From: Pseudomonadota bacterium
GTDB taxonomy: Bacteria > Desulfobacterota > Anaeroferrophillalia > Anaeroferrophillales > Tharpellaceae
Direction: 5' to 3'
DNA: 22,255 nucleotides
Assembly (NCBI GenBank): GCA_015486505.1
Contig: WFRP01000326.1
Span: 1 to 22,255, forward strand
This document shows, piece after piece, positions 13,386-20,640 of this stretch. The notes below the pieces were generated by a model. The model was not told where the DNA came from. It was given only the letters and a program-made list of their open reading frames with translations, and did no database searches. A program made the translations under genes and the position numbers. How positions within the stretch are numbered: position 1 is the first letter of the stretch; each line of letters begins with the position of its first letter.

Positions 13386-16064
13386 ATGGTAAATTTGAAC
13401 AAGCAGCTTGATAAGAATTACGACCCCCTTAAAATAGAGGCGCGCTGGTACAAATTCTGGGAAGAAAAAAAATGTTTTGCCGCTGACCCGGAAGCGGAAG
13501 GTGAGCCTTTTTCGATGGTGATCCCGCCGCCGAATGTTACCGGGGTTCTGCATATGGGCCACGCTTTGAATAATCTTTTGCAGGATATTCTCGCCCGTTA
13601 CCAGCGCCAGCGGGGGCGCAATGTTTTGTGGATGCCGGGTACCGACCATGCCGGGATTGCAACCCAGAATGTGGTTGAGAAACAACTGGCGGCAGCAGGG
13701 AAAGCCCGGCATGATATCGGTCGGGAGCAGTTTATTGAGCGCGTCTGGCAGTGGCGGGCGGAGTCCGGCGGGACGATTATTAACCAGCTTAAACGTCTGG
13801 GCTCATCCTGCGACTGGAGCCGGGAGCGTTTTACGATGGATGAAGGGCTCTCCAAGGCGGTGCGTGAAGTTTTTGTCTCACTTTACGAGAAGGGGCTGAT
13901 TTATCAGGGCGATTACATTATCAACTGGTGTCCGCGCTGTCATACGGCGCTTTCCGATCTCGAAGTTGAGTTTGAAGAGCATAATGACGGTAAACTCTGG
14001 GACCTTGAATACCCTTTGGCGGACGGCTCCGGCTCGATCATTGTCTCAACGACGCGGCCGGAAACCATGCTCGGTGATACCGCGGTGGCCGTTAACGGCG
14101 CCGATGAGCGTTATCAGGATATGATCGGCAAAGAGGTGCTGCTGCCGCTGATGAAGCGCAGGATTCCGATTGTTGCCGATGATTATGTCGATCGTGAATT
14201 CGGTTCCGGAGCGGTCAAGATTACCCCGGCCCACGATGCCAATGACTTTGAAGTCGGCCTGCGTCATAAACTTGAAATTATCAAGGTTATGGATGAAGCC
14301 GGGATTATGAACGATAACGCCGGGGTTTACGCCGGTCTGAGCCGGGAGGCCTGCCGGGAACAGGTGATAAAGGATCTGGCGGAATTGAATCTGCTGCCCG
14401 CGATTAAAGATTATCAGCATAATGTCGGCCACTGTTATCGCTGTCAGACGATTATTGAGCCTTATCTTTCGAATCAGTGGTTTGTCAAGATCAAACCGCT
14501 GGCCGAGCGCGCCCGGGCGGCGGTTAAAGCGGGTGAGACCCGGATTATTCCGCAGAACTGGGAAAAAACCTATTTTAACTGGATGGATAATATCCGCGAC
14601 TGGTGTGTTTCGCGCCAGATCTGGTGGGGGCACCGGATTCCGGCCTGGTATTGCGCTGATTGCGGCAAGCTGATTGTTGTCCGCGAAGATCCGGATGTCT
14701 GTCCGGAGTGTGCTTCGACCAACCTGCGGCAGGAAACTGATGTGCTCGATACCTGGTTTTCCTCCGGCCTCTGGCCCTTTTCGACAATGGGCTGGCCCGA
14801 AGCGACGGCGACGCTGAAAAAATATTATCCGACTTCGGTGCTGGTAACCGGTTTTGATATCCTCTTTTTCTGGGTTGCCCGGATGATGATGATGGGGCTT
14901 GAATGTATGGACGAAGTCCCGTTCAAAGATGTCTATATCCATGCTCTGGTGCGGGATGAGCACGGCCAGAAGATGAGTAAGTCGAAGGGCAATGTTATTG
15001 ACCCGCTGATTATCATTGATAAATACGGGGCCGATGCCTTACGTTTTACGCTGGCGGCATTCGCGGCTCAGGGCCGGGATGTCAGCCTGTCGGAAGCCCG
15101 GATCAGCGGTTATCGTAATTTTGTCAATAAGCTCTGGAACGCGGCCCGTTTTACATTGATGAATCTCGAAGATTTCGACCCTGAGACTGAAATTTCGGGC
15201 CGGGAGCTTACGCTCGCCGAGCGCTGGATTCGGCATCGTTTAAATCAGACGACCGCGGCCGTGGTCGCGGCCCTGGATGAGTATCGTTTCAACGATGCCG
15301 CTCAGGTGCTTTATCAATTTATCTGGCATGAGTTTTGTGACTGGTATCTGGAGTTGGCCAAACCCGATCTTTTTCAGAGCGAGGATGTGGCGCGGAAGAC
15401 CACCGCTCAAACCGTACTTTACCAGACTCTGGAACAGGTTTTAAGGCTTCTGCACCCGTTTACACCGTTTGTCTGTGAAGAGATCTGGCAGAGTTTGCCG
15501 CATACTGCGGCCATGCCGGAGAGTATTATGCAGACTCAATTTCCCGTATTTACAGTCGCGGTCGAAGATTTTTCCGCGGCCGCCGAGATGGAATCGGTTA
15601 TGGCCGTGATTACGGCAATTAGGAATATTCGCGGCGAGATGAATCTCTCGCCGGGGCAGCGTTTGGCCGCAGTGGTCACCGGCCCGGATGCCGCCGCTGT
15701 CAAATCTTTGCAGAAAAGTGCAGCGGCGATTATTAATATCGCCCGTTTAACTTCGTTGACGATTGATGCGGCCGCGGCCCGGCCGCCGCAGTCGGCGGCG
15801 GGCCTGGCCGCAGGATTTGAGATCTTTGTGCCGCTTGAAGGATTGGTTGATTTTGCTCAGGAAGCGGCCCGGCTCGCCAAAGAGCTTAAAAAAGCCGAGA
15901 AGGAATTTACCGGGATCAGTAAAAAGCTGAGCAACGAAAAATTTCTCGCCAAAGCCCCGGATGCGGTGATTGCCAAGGAAAAAGCCAAGTCCGCAGAGTT
16001 GAGTCTTAAACTTGAAAAACTTAAAAACAGTATTATGACCTTGGAGCAGATGAGTGAATCTTAG
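13386..16064 (+). CDS. valS: valine--tRNA ligase (valyl-tRNA synthetase)
   Basis: 892 residues, usual length for bacterial ValRS. It charges tRNA-Val with valine in the cytoplasm using ATP. The class I signature HMGH is at 56-59 within PPPNVTGVLHMGHALNN, and KMSKS at 529-533 within HGQKMSKSKGN. The editing domain is present (TTRPETMLGDTAVAV), as are a Zn-type CPRC and CPEC pair, NQWFVKIKPLA and the DTWFSSGLWPFSTMGWP segment typical of ValRS. The C-terminal coiled-coil tRNA arm is intact (AARLAKELKKAEKEF... to the end). GAGAG and AGCTGG lie upstream of the ATG; no strong Shine-Dalgarno. MITE B4 now occupies most of the leader, so transcription may depend on readthrough of it or on a promoter inside or after it. 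Confidence 0.98.
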   Translation: MVNLNKQLDKNYDPLKIEARWYKFWEEKKCFAADPEAEGEPFSMVIPPPNVTGVLHMGHALNNLLQDILARYQRQRGRNVLWMPGTDHAGIATQNVVEKQLAAAGKARHDIGREQFIERVWQWRAESGGTIINQLKRLGSSCDWSRERFTMDEGLSKAVREVFVSLYEKGLIYQGDYIINWCPRCHTALSDLEVEFEEHNDGKLWDLEYPLADGSGSIIVSTTRPETMLGDTAVAVNGADERYQDMIGKEVLLPLMKRRIPIVADDYVDREFGSGAVKITPAHDANDFEVGLRHKLEIIKVMDEAGIMNDNAGVYAGLSREACREQVIKDLAELNLLPAIKDYQHNVGHCYRCQTIIEPYLSNQWFVKIKPLAERARAAVKAGETRIIPQNWEKTYFNWMDNIRDWCVSRQIWWGHRIPAWYCADCGKLIVVREDPDVCPECASTNLRQETDVLDTWFSSGLWPFSTMGWPEATATLKKYYPTSVLVTGFDILFFWVARMMMMGLECMDEVPFKDVYIHALVRDEHGQKMSKSKGNVIDPLIIIDKYGADALRFTLAAFAAQGRDVSLSEARISGYRNFVNKLWNAARFTLMNLEDFDPETEISGRELTLAERWIRHRLNQTTAAVVAALDEYRFNDAAQVLYQFIWHEFCDWYLELAKPDLFQSEDVARKTTAQTVLYQTLEQVLRLLHPFTPFVCEEIWQSLPHTAAMPESIMQTQFPVFTVAVEDFSAAAEMESVMAVITAIRNIRGEMNLSPGQRLAAVVTGPDAAAVKSLQKSAAAIINIARLTSLTIDAAAARPPQSAAGLAAGFEIFVPLEGLVDFAQEAARLAKELKKAEKEFTGISKKLSNEKFLAKAPDAVIAKEKAKSAELSLKLEKLKNSIMTLEQMSES

Positions 16065-16139
16065 CATCATCTCAAGACCGCTATCGTGGCTCCATATTTA
16101 AAAATAACTTATGCTTTTCCGCTCACGAATCTTTTTAGT

Positions 16140-16170
16140 CTCTCGCGTGAAAGGTGCAGAGACGTGAGAG
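16140..16170 (+). terminator. possible hairpin after valS
   Basis: Arms CTCTCGCGT (16140-16148) and ACGTGAGAG (16162-16170) pair with one G-T position. It starts about 75 bp after the valS stop. There is no following T-run, so intrinsic termination is doubtful. Confidence 0.35.
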
Positions 16171-16172
16171 AA

Positions 16173-16310
16173 ACTAATGCGGGAACAAATCCCGCAACCC
16201 AAACGGAGCCTTACGGCCCGCAAATAAGTACTCTTATCAGAACATTTTCTTGTTTTTACAGTTGAAAAAAGCTGTCGAAAAAAACAAGAAAATAACCTGT
16301 AAGGCACTAA
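16173..16310 (+). repeat. family A structured repeat, copy A5 (short subtype, single)
   Basis: Cleanest isolated unit: ACTAATGCGGG to AAGGCACTAA. Hairpin 1 is perfect (GCGGGA-ACAAA-TCCCGC). The long hairpin has the extended tip with inner ACAG/CTGT stem. No target duplication is evident at its flanks. Confidence 0.85.
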
Positions 16311-16385
16311 ATCTGTGTTAATCTGCGATCATCTGTGGTTTCTATTTTTTTGTTGAACCACAGATGGACACGGATAGACACAGAT
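16311..16385. repeat. imperfect 30-bp inverted repeat (ATCTGTG/CACAGAT type)
   Basis: Left arm 16311-16340 and right arm 16356-16385 share ATCTGTG...CATCTGTGGTT against AACCACAGATG...CACAGAT, with a 15-nt T-rich spacer. Sequences of this ATCTGTG/CCACAGAT type recur in many environmental bacterial genomes. It touches the right end of repeat A5. Confidence 0.8.
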
Positions 16386-16449
16386 AAAATTTTATAATTT
16401 CAGATAGCTGCAAACCGTTACTTAAAAATATTTGGAGTTGCAGGGCGGT

Positions 16450-17874
16450 ATGGCGCAAATTCTCATAATTGATGATGATCAACAGATCGGCACTACTATA
16501 GGTTCCCTGCTTGAACGTCTGGGGCATAGTTATGATTTGGCCGGCAGTAAAAGTGAAGGTCTGGCCAAAGTGCAGAGCCTGGCTTATGATTTGATTTTTC
16601 TTGATGTTTTCCTGCCGGATGGTAATGGCATGGATATGATCAAAGATCTAAAAAGTGTCGAGCTGCCGGCGGAAATAATCATTTTGACCGGGATGGGCGA
16701 TGTCGTCGGGGCCGAAATTGCCCTGCAGAACGATGTCTGGGATTATATCGAGAAAGGCTCGTCGTTCAAGGAGATTATTTTATCCTGTAAGCGGGCTCTG
16801 CAATATCGGCAGGAGCGGCTGCAACATTCGCGGCCGGTGGCTTTGCGGCTTGATTCTCTGGTCGGGCAGAGCCCGGAGATGAAAAGGTGCTATGACCTGG
16901 TAGCCCAGGCGGCTTCGAGTTTGACCAATGTTCTGGTCAGCGGGGAGACGGGCACGGGGAAAGAGTTGATTGCCCGGGCGATCCACCAGAACTCGGGCCG
17001 GTCGGCAGAAAACTTTGTTGTGGTTGACTGCGCGGCCCTGCCGTCATCGATGATTGAAAGTATCCTGTTCGGGCACGAGAAAGGCGCTTTTACCGGAGCT
17101 CACCACAGTCGCAAGGGGCTGATTGCCCAGGCTGCCGGCGGCACCCTTTTCCTCGATGAAATCGGGGAGCTGCCGCTGGAGCTGCAAAGGGTGTTTCTGC
17201 GGGTCCTGCAGGAACATCGTTATCGGCCTTTAGGGAGTTCGGTGGAATGCAAAAGCAGTTTTCGCCTGGTGGCGGCCACTAATCGCGATCTTAATGAACT
17301 GGTCGCGGCCGGGAAATTTCGCCAGGATCTTTTTTTCCGTTTAAACACTCTGGAAATTGAACTTCCCCCCCTGCGCCGGCGGTCCGAGGATATAAGAAGT
17401 ATCGCTTTGTTTCATCAGAAACGGATTGCTTTGCGTTATGGCGGCCGGGAAAAAGTCTTTTCCAGCGGCTTGTTTGAGGTTCTGGAAGCCTATTCCTGGC
17501 CGGGGAATGTCCGGGAGCTCGTGAATGCCGTCGAATTTGCTTACTCTAAGGCCGGCCCGGGCGCGACCCTGTTCAGTCAGCACCTGCCGCCTGATATAAG
17601 GCTTTCCCGGGTATCGCGTCAACTGGCCGAGAAAAAGACCAGGGCTCAGGCGGAAATCGCCACTCCGCCGGTAAATGAGGAATTGCCTTCACTTAAGGAA
17701 TACCGTTGGCGTATGGATGAAATCTATTTTAATAAACTTATGGCTCTGACCTCCGGAGAGGTAAAAAAGGCGATTGCCATTTCCGGCCTTTCACGCTCGG
17801 CCTTTTATGCCCTGCAGAAGAGATGCCAGGAATCCCCTTCCCGTACAACCTCCCCGCACAACCACTTGGATTAA
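16450..17874 (+). CDS. NtrC-family sigma-54-dependent response regulator with intact receiver
   Basis: 474 residues from the ATG at 16450 (AGGG just upstream; an in-frame TTG at 16432 is an alternative). All receiver residues are present: D8-D10 acidic cluster, phospho-acceptor D52 (LIFLDVFLPDGNG), T80 (IIILTGMGD) and K102 (YIEKGSS). The AAA+ domain has GETGTGKE (165-172), canonical GAFTGA (212-217), GGTLFLDEIGE and RLNTLEIELPPLRRRSEDI. The C-terminus ends in a Fis-like helix-turn-helix (EVKKAIAISGLSRSAFYALQKRC). A phosphorylated hexamer of such a protein opens sigma-54 promoters by ATP hydrolysis. No kinase is adjacent. The candidate sigma-54 promoter and inverted repeat just downstream make the pseudo-receiver/CheW/PAS cluster a plausible target, which is inference. 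Confidence 0.9.
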   Translation: MAQILIIDDDQQIGTTIGSLLERLGHSYDLAGSKSEGLAKVQSLAYDLIFLDVFLPDGNGMDMIKDLKSVELPAEIIILTGMGDVVGAEIALQNDVWDYIEKGSSFKEIILSCKRALQYRQERLQHSRPVALRLDSLVGQSPEMKRCYDLVAQAASSLTNVLVSGETGTGKELIARAIHQNSGRSAENFVVVDCAALPSSMIESILFGHEKGAFTGAHHSRKGLIAQAAGGTLFLDEIGELPLELQRVFLRVLQEHRYRPLGSSVECKSSFRLVAATNRDLNELVAAGKFRQDLFFRLNTLEIELPPLRRRSEDIRSIALFHQKRIALRYGGREKVFSSGLFEVLEAYSWPGNVRELVNAVEFAYSKAGPGATLFSQHLPPDIRLSRVSRQLAEKKTRAQAEIATPPVNEELPSLKEYRWRMDEIYFNKLMALTSGEVKKAIAISGLSRSAFYALQKRCQESPSRTTSPHNHLD

Positions 17875-17914
17875 TCCCCGTTTTCCTGTAGAATTTTCGC
17901 CTTCTGCCAATTTT

Positions 17915-17960
17915 GTCCTGAATTATGGATAAGACCGTCTGTTTGTCCATAATTCAGGAC
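17915..17960. promoter_or_regulatory. perfect 15-bp inverted repeat, possible activator site or terminator
   Basis: GTCCTGAATTATGGA at 17915-17929 and its exact reverse complement at 17946-17960, spacer 16 nt. Arm centres are 31 bp apart, about three helical turns. A third half-site GTCCTGAA is at 17974-17981. It starts 40 bp after the regulator stop and ends about 95 bp before the candidate -24 element, a normal distance for a sigma-54 enhancer. With no T-run after it, a terminator role is less likely but not excluded. Confidence 0.5.
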
Positions 17961-18054
17961 AGCGCCGCACTCCGTCCTGAAGCGCTATCCTGTGATAATT
18001 CGCAAGATGCTTATTATATTGATGAAATATACTTTTTGCGGAAATTTTTGCTGT

Positions 18055-18070
18055 GGGAACGTTCCTTGCT
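18055..18070 (+). promoter_or_regulatory. candidate sigma-54 (-24/-12) promoter
   Basis: GGGAACGTTCCTTGCT fits TGGCACGnnnnTTGCW with two mismatches, and keeps the invariant GG and GC with exactly ten bases between them. A perfect palindrome GGAACGTTCC overlaps it. Transcription would start near 18081 and run to the gene at 18426. Confidence 0.5.
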
Positions 18071-18144
18071 GGCTTATGTGAATGTTTTTTGCTCGTAAGT
18101 ATGTAATAAATAATATGAGTGCAGTCCGCAAACTTTATAAATTG

Positions 18145-18384
18145 GTAACTATTCAGCCAAATTTTACCTCCCACCTTCCGGAGGGGGCGGGGGTGGTTTT
18201 TCGTTAGCGGTTGCGGAAACGATTTCGTTGTTTTTCGGAAGCGAGCGGGAGCCCATCAGCATTGCAACTGTTTGAGCGTAGCGAGTTTTGCAAGGCGGGC
18301 GCAGCGAGCTTAAAGGAAAAACAGAAATCTTAACGCCGGGCGGAGAAAAACCGCGCCCGACCCCGGATTCGGCTGAATAGTTAC
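18145..18384 (+). mobile_element. family B MITE, full-length copy B5 with 8-bp target duplication
   Basis: 240 bp with perfect terminal repeats GTAACTATTCAGCC / GGCTGAATAGTTAC. Flanking direct repeats are ATAAATTG at 18137-18144 and 18385-18392. It is nearly identical to B4 outside small indels. It sits between the candidate sigma-54 promoter and the pseudo-receiver gene, lengthening that leader from about 107 to about 355 bp. Confidence 0.95.
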
Positions 18385-18425
18385 ATAAATTGTTAGCTGG
18401 AAGTTCGGTTGAGGTTGGAATTTTT

Positions 18426-18872
18426 ATGAGTATCCTAGCTTACATACCCGGAGATAATCCTTCGGGAAAATATTTTCTGGCGCAGATAGAAGATTTGCTT
18501 GAGGAAGATCGGGTTGAACTGATTGATAACCTGTCCGGATTCGCGGCCCGGTTAAAGCAGCCTCTGGGGACGGCGGAGGTCGCGGTTTTGCTGCCTCCCA
18601 GTGAACAGAGTCTGATGAATCTGCTGGAGTTGTATCAGGATAAATTAATGTATAATCTGCGGCTGGTGGTAGTCCTGCCGGCTTTGGAGGATGATCTGCT
18701 TAGAATTGCTTATCAGATGTATCCCCGGTATATTACCGATTCTCAGGATGGCTTTGCCGGGATAAAGGATGTGCTGGTTAATCTTGTCGGCACTGCGAAA
18801 TCTACTAATGCGGGAACTAATCCCGCAACCCAATCGAGTCTTGCGGCCCGTACCCAGGGGCACTTCCGCTAG
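18426..18872 (+). CDS. small receiver-like protein without phospho-acceptor, C-terminus rewritten by a repeat
   Basis: 148 residues from the ATG at 18426; a TTG at 18390 would start beside the MITE target duplication and is less likely. The alternation of strands and helices (SILAYIP..., EVAVLLPPSEQSLMNLLELY..., LRLVVVLPALEDDLLRIAYQMYPRYI..., GIKDVLVNLV) suggests a receiver-like domain of about 120 residues. No phospho-acceptor Asp or acidic pair is visible, so it is probably a phosphorylation-independent partner domain. From codon 127 (18804) the frame runs into repeat A6, which encodes the last 22 residues (TNAGTNPATQ...) and the TAG stop. The native C-terminus has therefore been replaced, though the domain itself seems complete. 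First gene of the CheW/PAS cluster. I do not recognise a named family. Confidence 0.65.
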   Translation: MSILAYIPGDNPSGKYFLAQIEDLLEEDRVELIDNLSGFAARLKQPLGTAEVAVLLPPSEQSLMNLLELYQDKLMYNLRLVVVLPALEDDLLRIAYQMYPRYITDSQDGFAGIKDVLVNLVGTAKSTNAGTNPATQSSLAARTQGHFR

Positions 18873-18951
18873 TCGCAAATAAGTACTCTTATCAGAACAT
18901 TTTCTGATTATTAAATCTTGTTTTTTGGTGCAGAAAATAACCTGTAAGGTA
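18804..18951 (+). repeat. family A structured repeat, copy A6 (long subtype)
   Basis: Starts ACTAATGCGGG inside the pseudo-receiver gene and supplies its last 22 codons and stop. It shares the TTTTCTG...CAGAAAA long-hairpin tip with A1 while carrying the 25-nt insert. Head-to-tail with A7. Confidence 0.85.
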
Positions 18952-19064
18952 CTAATGCGGGAACATATCCCGCAACCCAAACAGGGCCTTGCGGCCCGCA
19001 AATAAGTGCTCTTATCAGAACATTTTCTTGTTTTAAAACAAGAAAATAACCTGTAAGGCACTAA
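18952..19064 (+). repeat. family A structured repeat, copy A7 (short subtype)
   Basis: Shortest complete unit, 113 bp. The tip is a perfect TTTTCTTGTTTT/AAAACAAGAAAA stem, and the base is AGTGC paired with GCACT where A1, A2 and A6 have AGTAC paired with GTACT. It ends 25 bp before the CheW gene start and forms most of its leader. Confidence 0.85.
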
Positions 19065-19089
19065 ATTCTATGCCAGAGGGTGAATCATA

Positions 19090-20607
19090 ATGGATGAAAA
19101 ACTTTTTGTCTCTTTTGTTCTTGACCGCGAAAATGGACTGGAGATCGCGTTGCCGGCCGGGAATGTCTTTGAGGCGACCGGTGTAAACAACCAGATTCGG
19201 CCCCTGCCGTCGAGTCAGGGATTTGTTGAAGGGCTGATGCAACTGCGTGACGATGTGATCCCGATTGTTAATCTCAAACGGCGCCTGGGGATTGCTCCGG
19301 CCGAATATGACAATGAGGCCAAAATCGCAGTGGTTAAGGTTCTGGAGCAGCGTTGCGGTCTGCTTTTTGATGATATTCGCGATGTCTTCAGGATCTCTCC
19401 TGCAGCAATCTCTCCGGTTAACACCGCCCTTCAGAGTGATGACCGAATTATATCGGACCTGATTAAACTTGATGGGGCCAACCGGGTTCTGGAACTGCTT
19501 GATCTTGACTATCTTTTCTTGGGGGATGACTCCGGAGTTGTTGCTGAGGGGGCGGTTGCCGGAGCGGATGAAGAGATTGGGCAAAAGAGTTATTCCCGAT
19601 TTCTGGTTTTCGGCTGCGCCGGTCAGGAGTATGGGGTGTCGGTGGATTTTACCCAGGAGATAAGTTTTTTCAGAGAGATTGACGAGATGTACCGGAACGG
19701 CATCGTTGAAGGGGCGCTGCAGATCCGGGGGCATACAATTCCGGTTATCGATGCCGGGGCCCTGCTGGTCGGGTCGCGCTCTGAAACTGCCGCAGATGAA
19801 GAACGCCGCATTATAATTCTGACCGCCGACGATATCTCTTTCGGTTTGATCGTTGATGAGGTTCGGGAAATTATCAATATTGCCGATGACATCATTCTGC
19901 CGATGCCGGCCAATGGCAAGGTCGGGGCGGCGGGGGTCTATAATCATCCCGGCGGCGGTAATGTTATGCTGCTTGATATTGACGGTCTTGTCAGTTCTCA
20001 GACAACCCAGCTTAAATCAATCGCCAGGATAAAAAAGGATGTTGCTGAGGATGAAACCGTCGCGGACAATATTTCGCATAATATCATTACGGAAAATTGT
20101 TATCTGATTGTTTCAATCGGGAAAAAATTTGCCCTTGAACTAAGTGACGTCCAGGAAATTATTGAATATGAAGGGATTTTGAGTCTGCCGGCCGCGACCG
20201 GTTTTCATCGCGGGGTAATTAACCTGCGCGGCCTGGTGGTTCCGGTTGTGAATCTTCGGGAGTTTTACGGTTATCCTGAAATTCCCCTGGACCCGGCGTT
20301 GAAAAAATTGATTATCTGCCGGGGTAAATCCCGAACTGTGGCTCTGGAAGTCGATTCGATCGTTACGATTTTCAAACGGGAACAGTTTTACACAACCCCG
20401 TCAATAAAGCGCCAGTTCAGCGCCCGTAAAGATACCCTTGATCGTTTGATTGAGTATATCGATAGTGATGATGGGCTGCAGGAGCATGTTCTGGTGATCA
20501 ATGTTTATAATCTTATTCAAAATCATCTCTATATCCCGCTTGAGGAAGATGAAGATTCCAATAGTAGTGGTAATAATAATAATAATAATAATGAAGAAGT
20601 GAAGTAA
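19090..20607 (+). CDS. protein with three tandem CheW domains (chemotaxis coupling)
   Basis: 505 residues; AGAGGG lies 9 nt before the ATG. Domain 1 (about 1-155) has FVSFVLDRENGLEIALPAGNVFEA and GLMQLRDDVIPIVNLKRRLGI. Domain 2 (about 166-310) has YSRFLVFGCAGQEYGVSVDFTQEI and GALQIRGHTIPVIDAGALL. Domain 3 (about 334-490) has CYLIVSIGKKFALELSDVQEI and GVINLRGLVVPVVNLREFYG. The GxxxLRGxxxPVxxL pattern is the CheW fold hallmark. CheW domains couple receptors to CheA kinase in cytoplasmic arrays; multi-CheW proteins may act as array linkers. Ordinary CheW has a single domain of about 150 residues, so a three-domain protein is unusual but known. The C-terminus ends in a run of Asn from an AAT microsatellite. 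Followed after 33 bp by the PAS sensor gene, probably one operon. Confidence 0.9.
   Translation: MDEKLFVSFVLDRENGLEIALPAGNVFEATGVNNQIRPLPSSQGFVEGLMQLRDDVIPIVNLKRRLGIAPAEYDNEAKIAVVKVLEQRCGLLFDDIRDVFRISPAAISPVNTALQSDDRIISDLIKLDGANRVLELLDLDYLFLGDDSGVVAEGAVAGADEEIGQKSYSRFLVFGCAGQEYGVSVDFTQEISFFREIDEMYRNGIVEGALQIRGHTIPVIDAGALLVGSRSETAADEERRIIILTADDISFGLIVDEVREIINIADDIILPMPANGKVGAAGVYNHPGGGNVMLLDIDGLVSSQTTQLKSIARIKKDVAEDETVADNISHNIITENCYLIVSIGKKFALELSDVQEIIEYEGILSLPAATGFHRGVINLRGLVVPVVNLREFYGYPEIPLDPALKKLIICRGKSRTVALEVDSIVTIFKREQFYTTPSIKRQFSARKDTLDRLIEYIDSDDGLQEHVLVINVYNLIQNHLYIPLEEDEDSNSSGNNNNNNNEEVK
20568..20592 (+). repeat. AAT trinucleotide microsatellite in the CheW gene
   Basis: A run of AAT units encoding consecutive Asn residues at the C-terminal tail of the triple CheW protein. 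In-frame slippage here would alter tail length without frameshift. Confidence 0.85.
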
Positions 20608-20640
20608 TTTAAACTGTATCGACTAAACAGGGAGAGAAAA

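Larger units (their letters stand above)
16065..16449. other. gene-free interval after valS with three palindromic structures
   Basis: About 385 bp. It holds an imperfect hairpin at 16140-16170, repeat A5 (16173-16310) and an imperfect 30-bp inverted repeat at 16311-16385, followed by an AT-rich stretch that probably contains the promoter of the next regulator gene. I see no convincing gene; minus-strand reading frames here are translated repeats. Confidence 0.75.
17875..18425. other. 551-bp intergenic region with inverted repeat, sigma-54-like promoter and MITE
   Basis: In order: a perfect 15-bp inverted repeat (17915-17960), a third half-site GTCCTGAA (17974-17981), a sigma-54-like promoter (18055-18070), and a full family B element with target duplication (18145-18384). 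No gene is supported here. Confidence 0.75.

Noticed and set aside
14046..14963. A 305-codon minus-strand open frame inside valS
   Set aside because: It is antisense to an intact, highly conserved valyl-tRNA synthetase.
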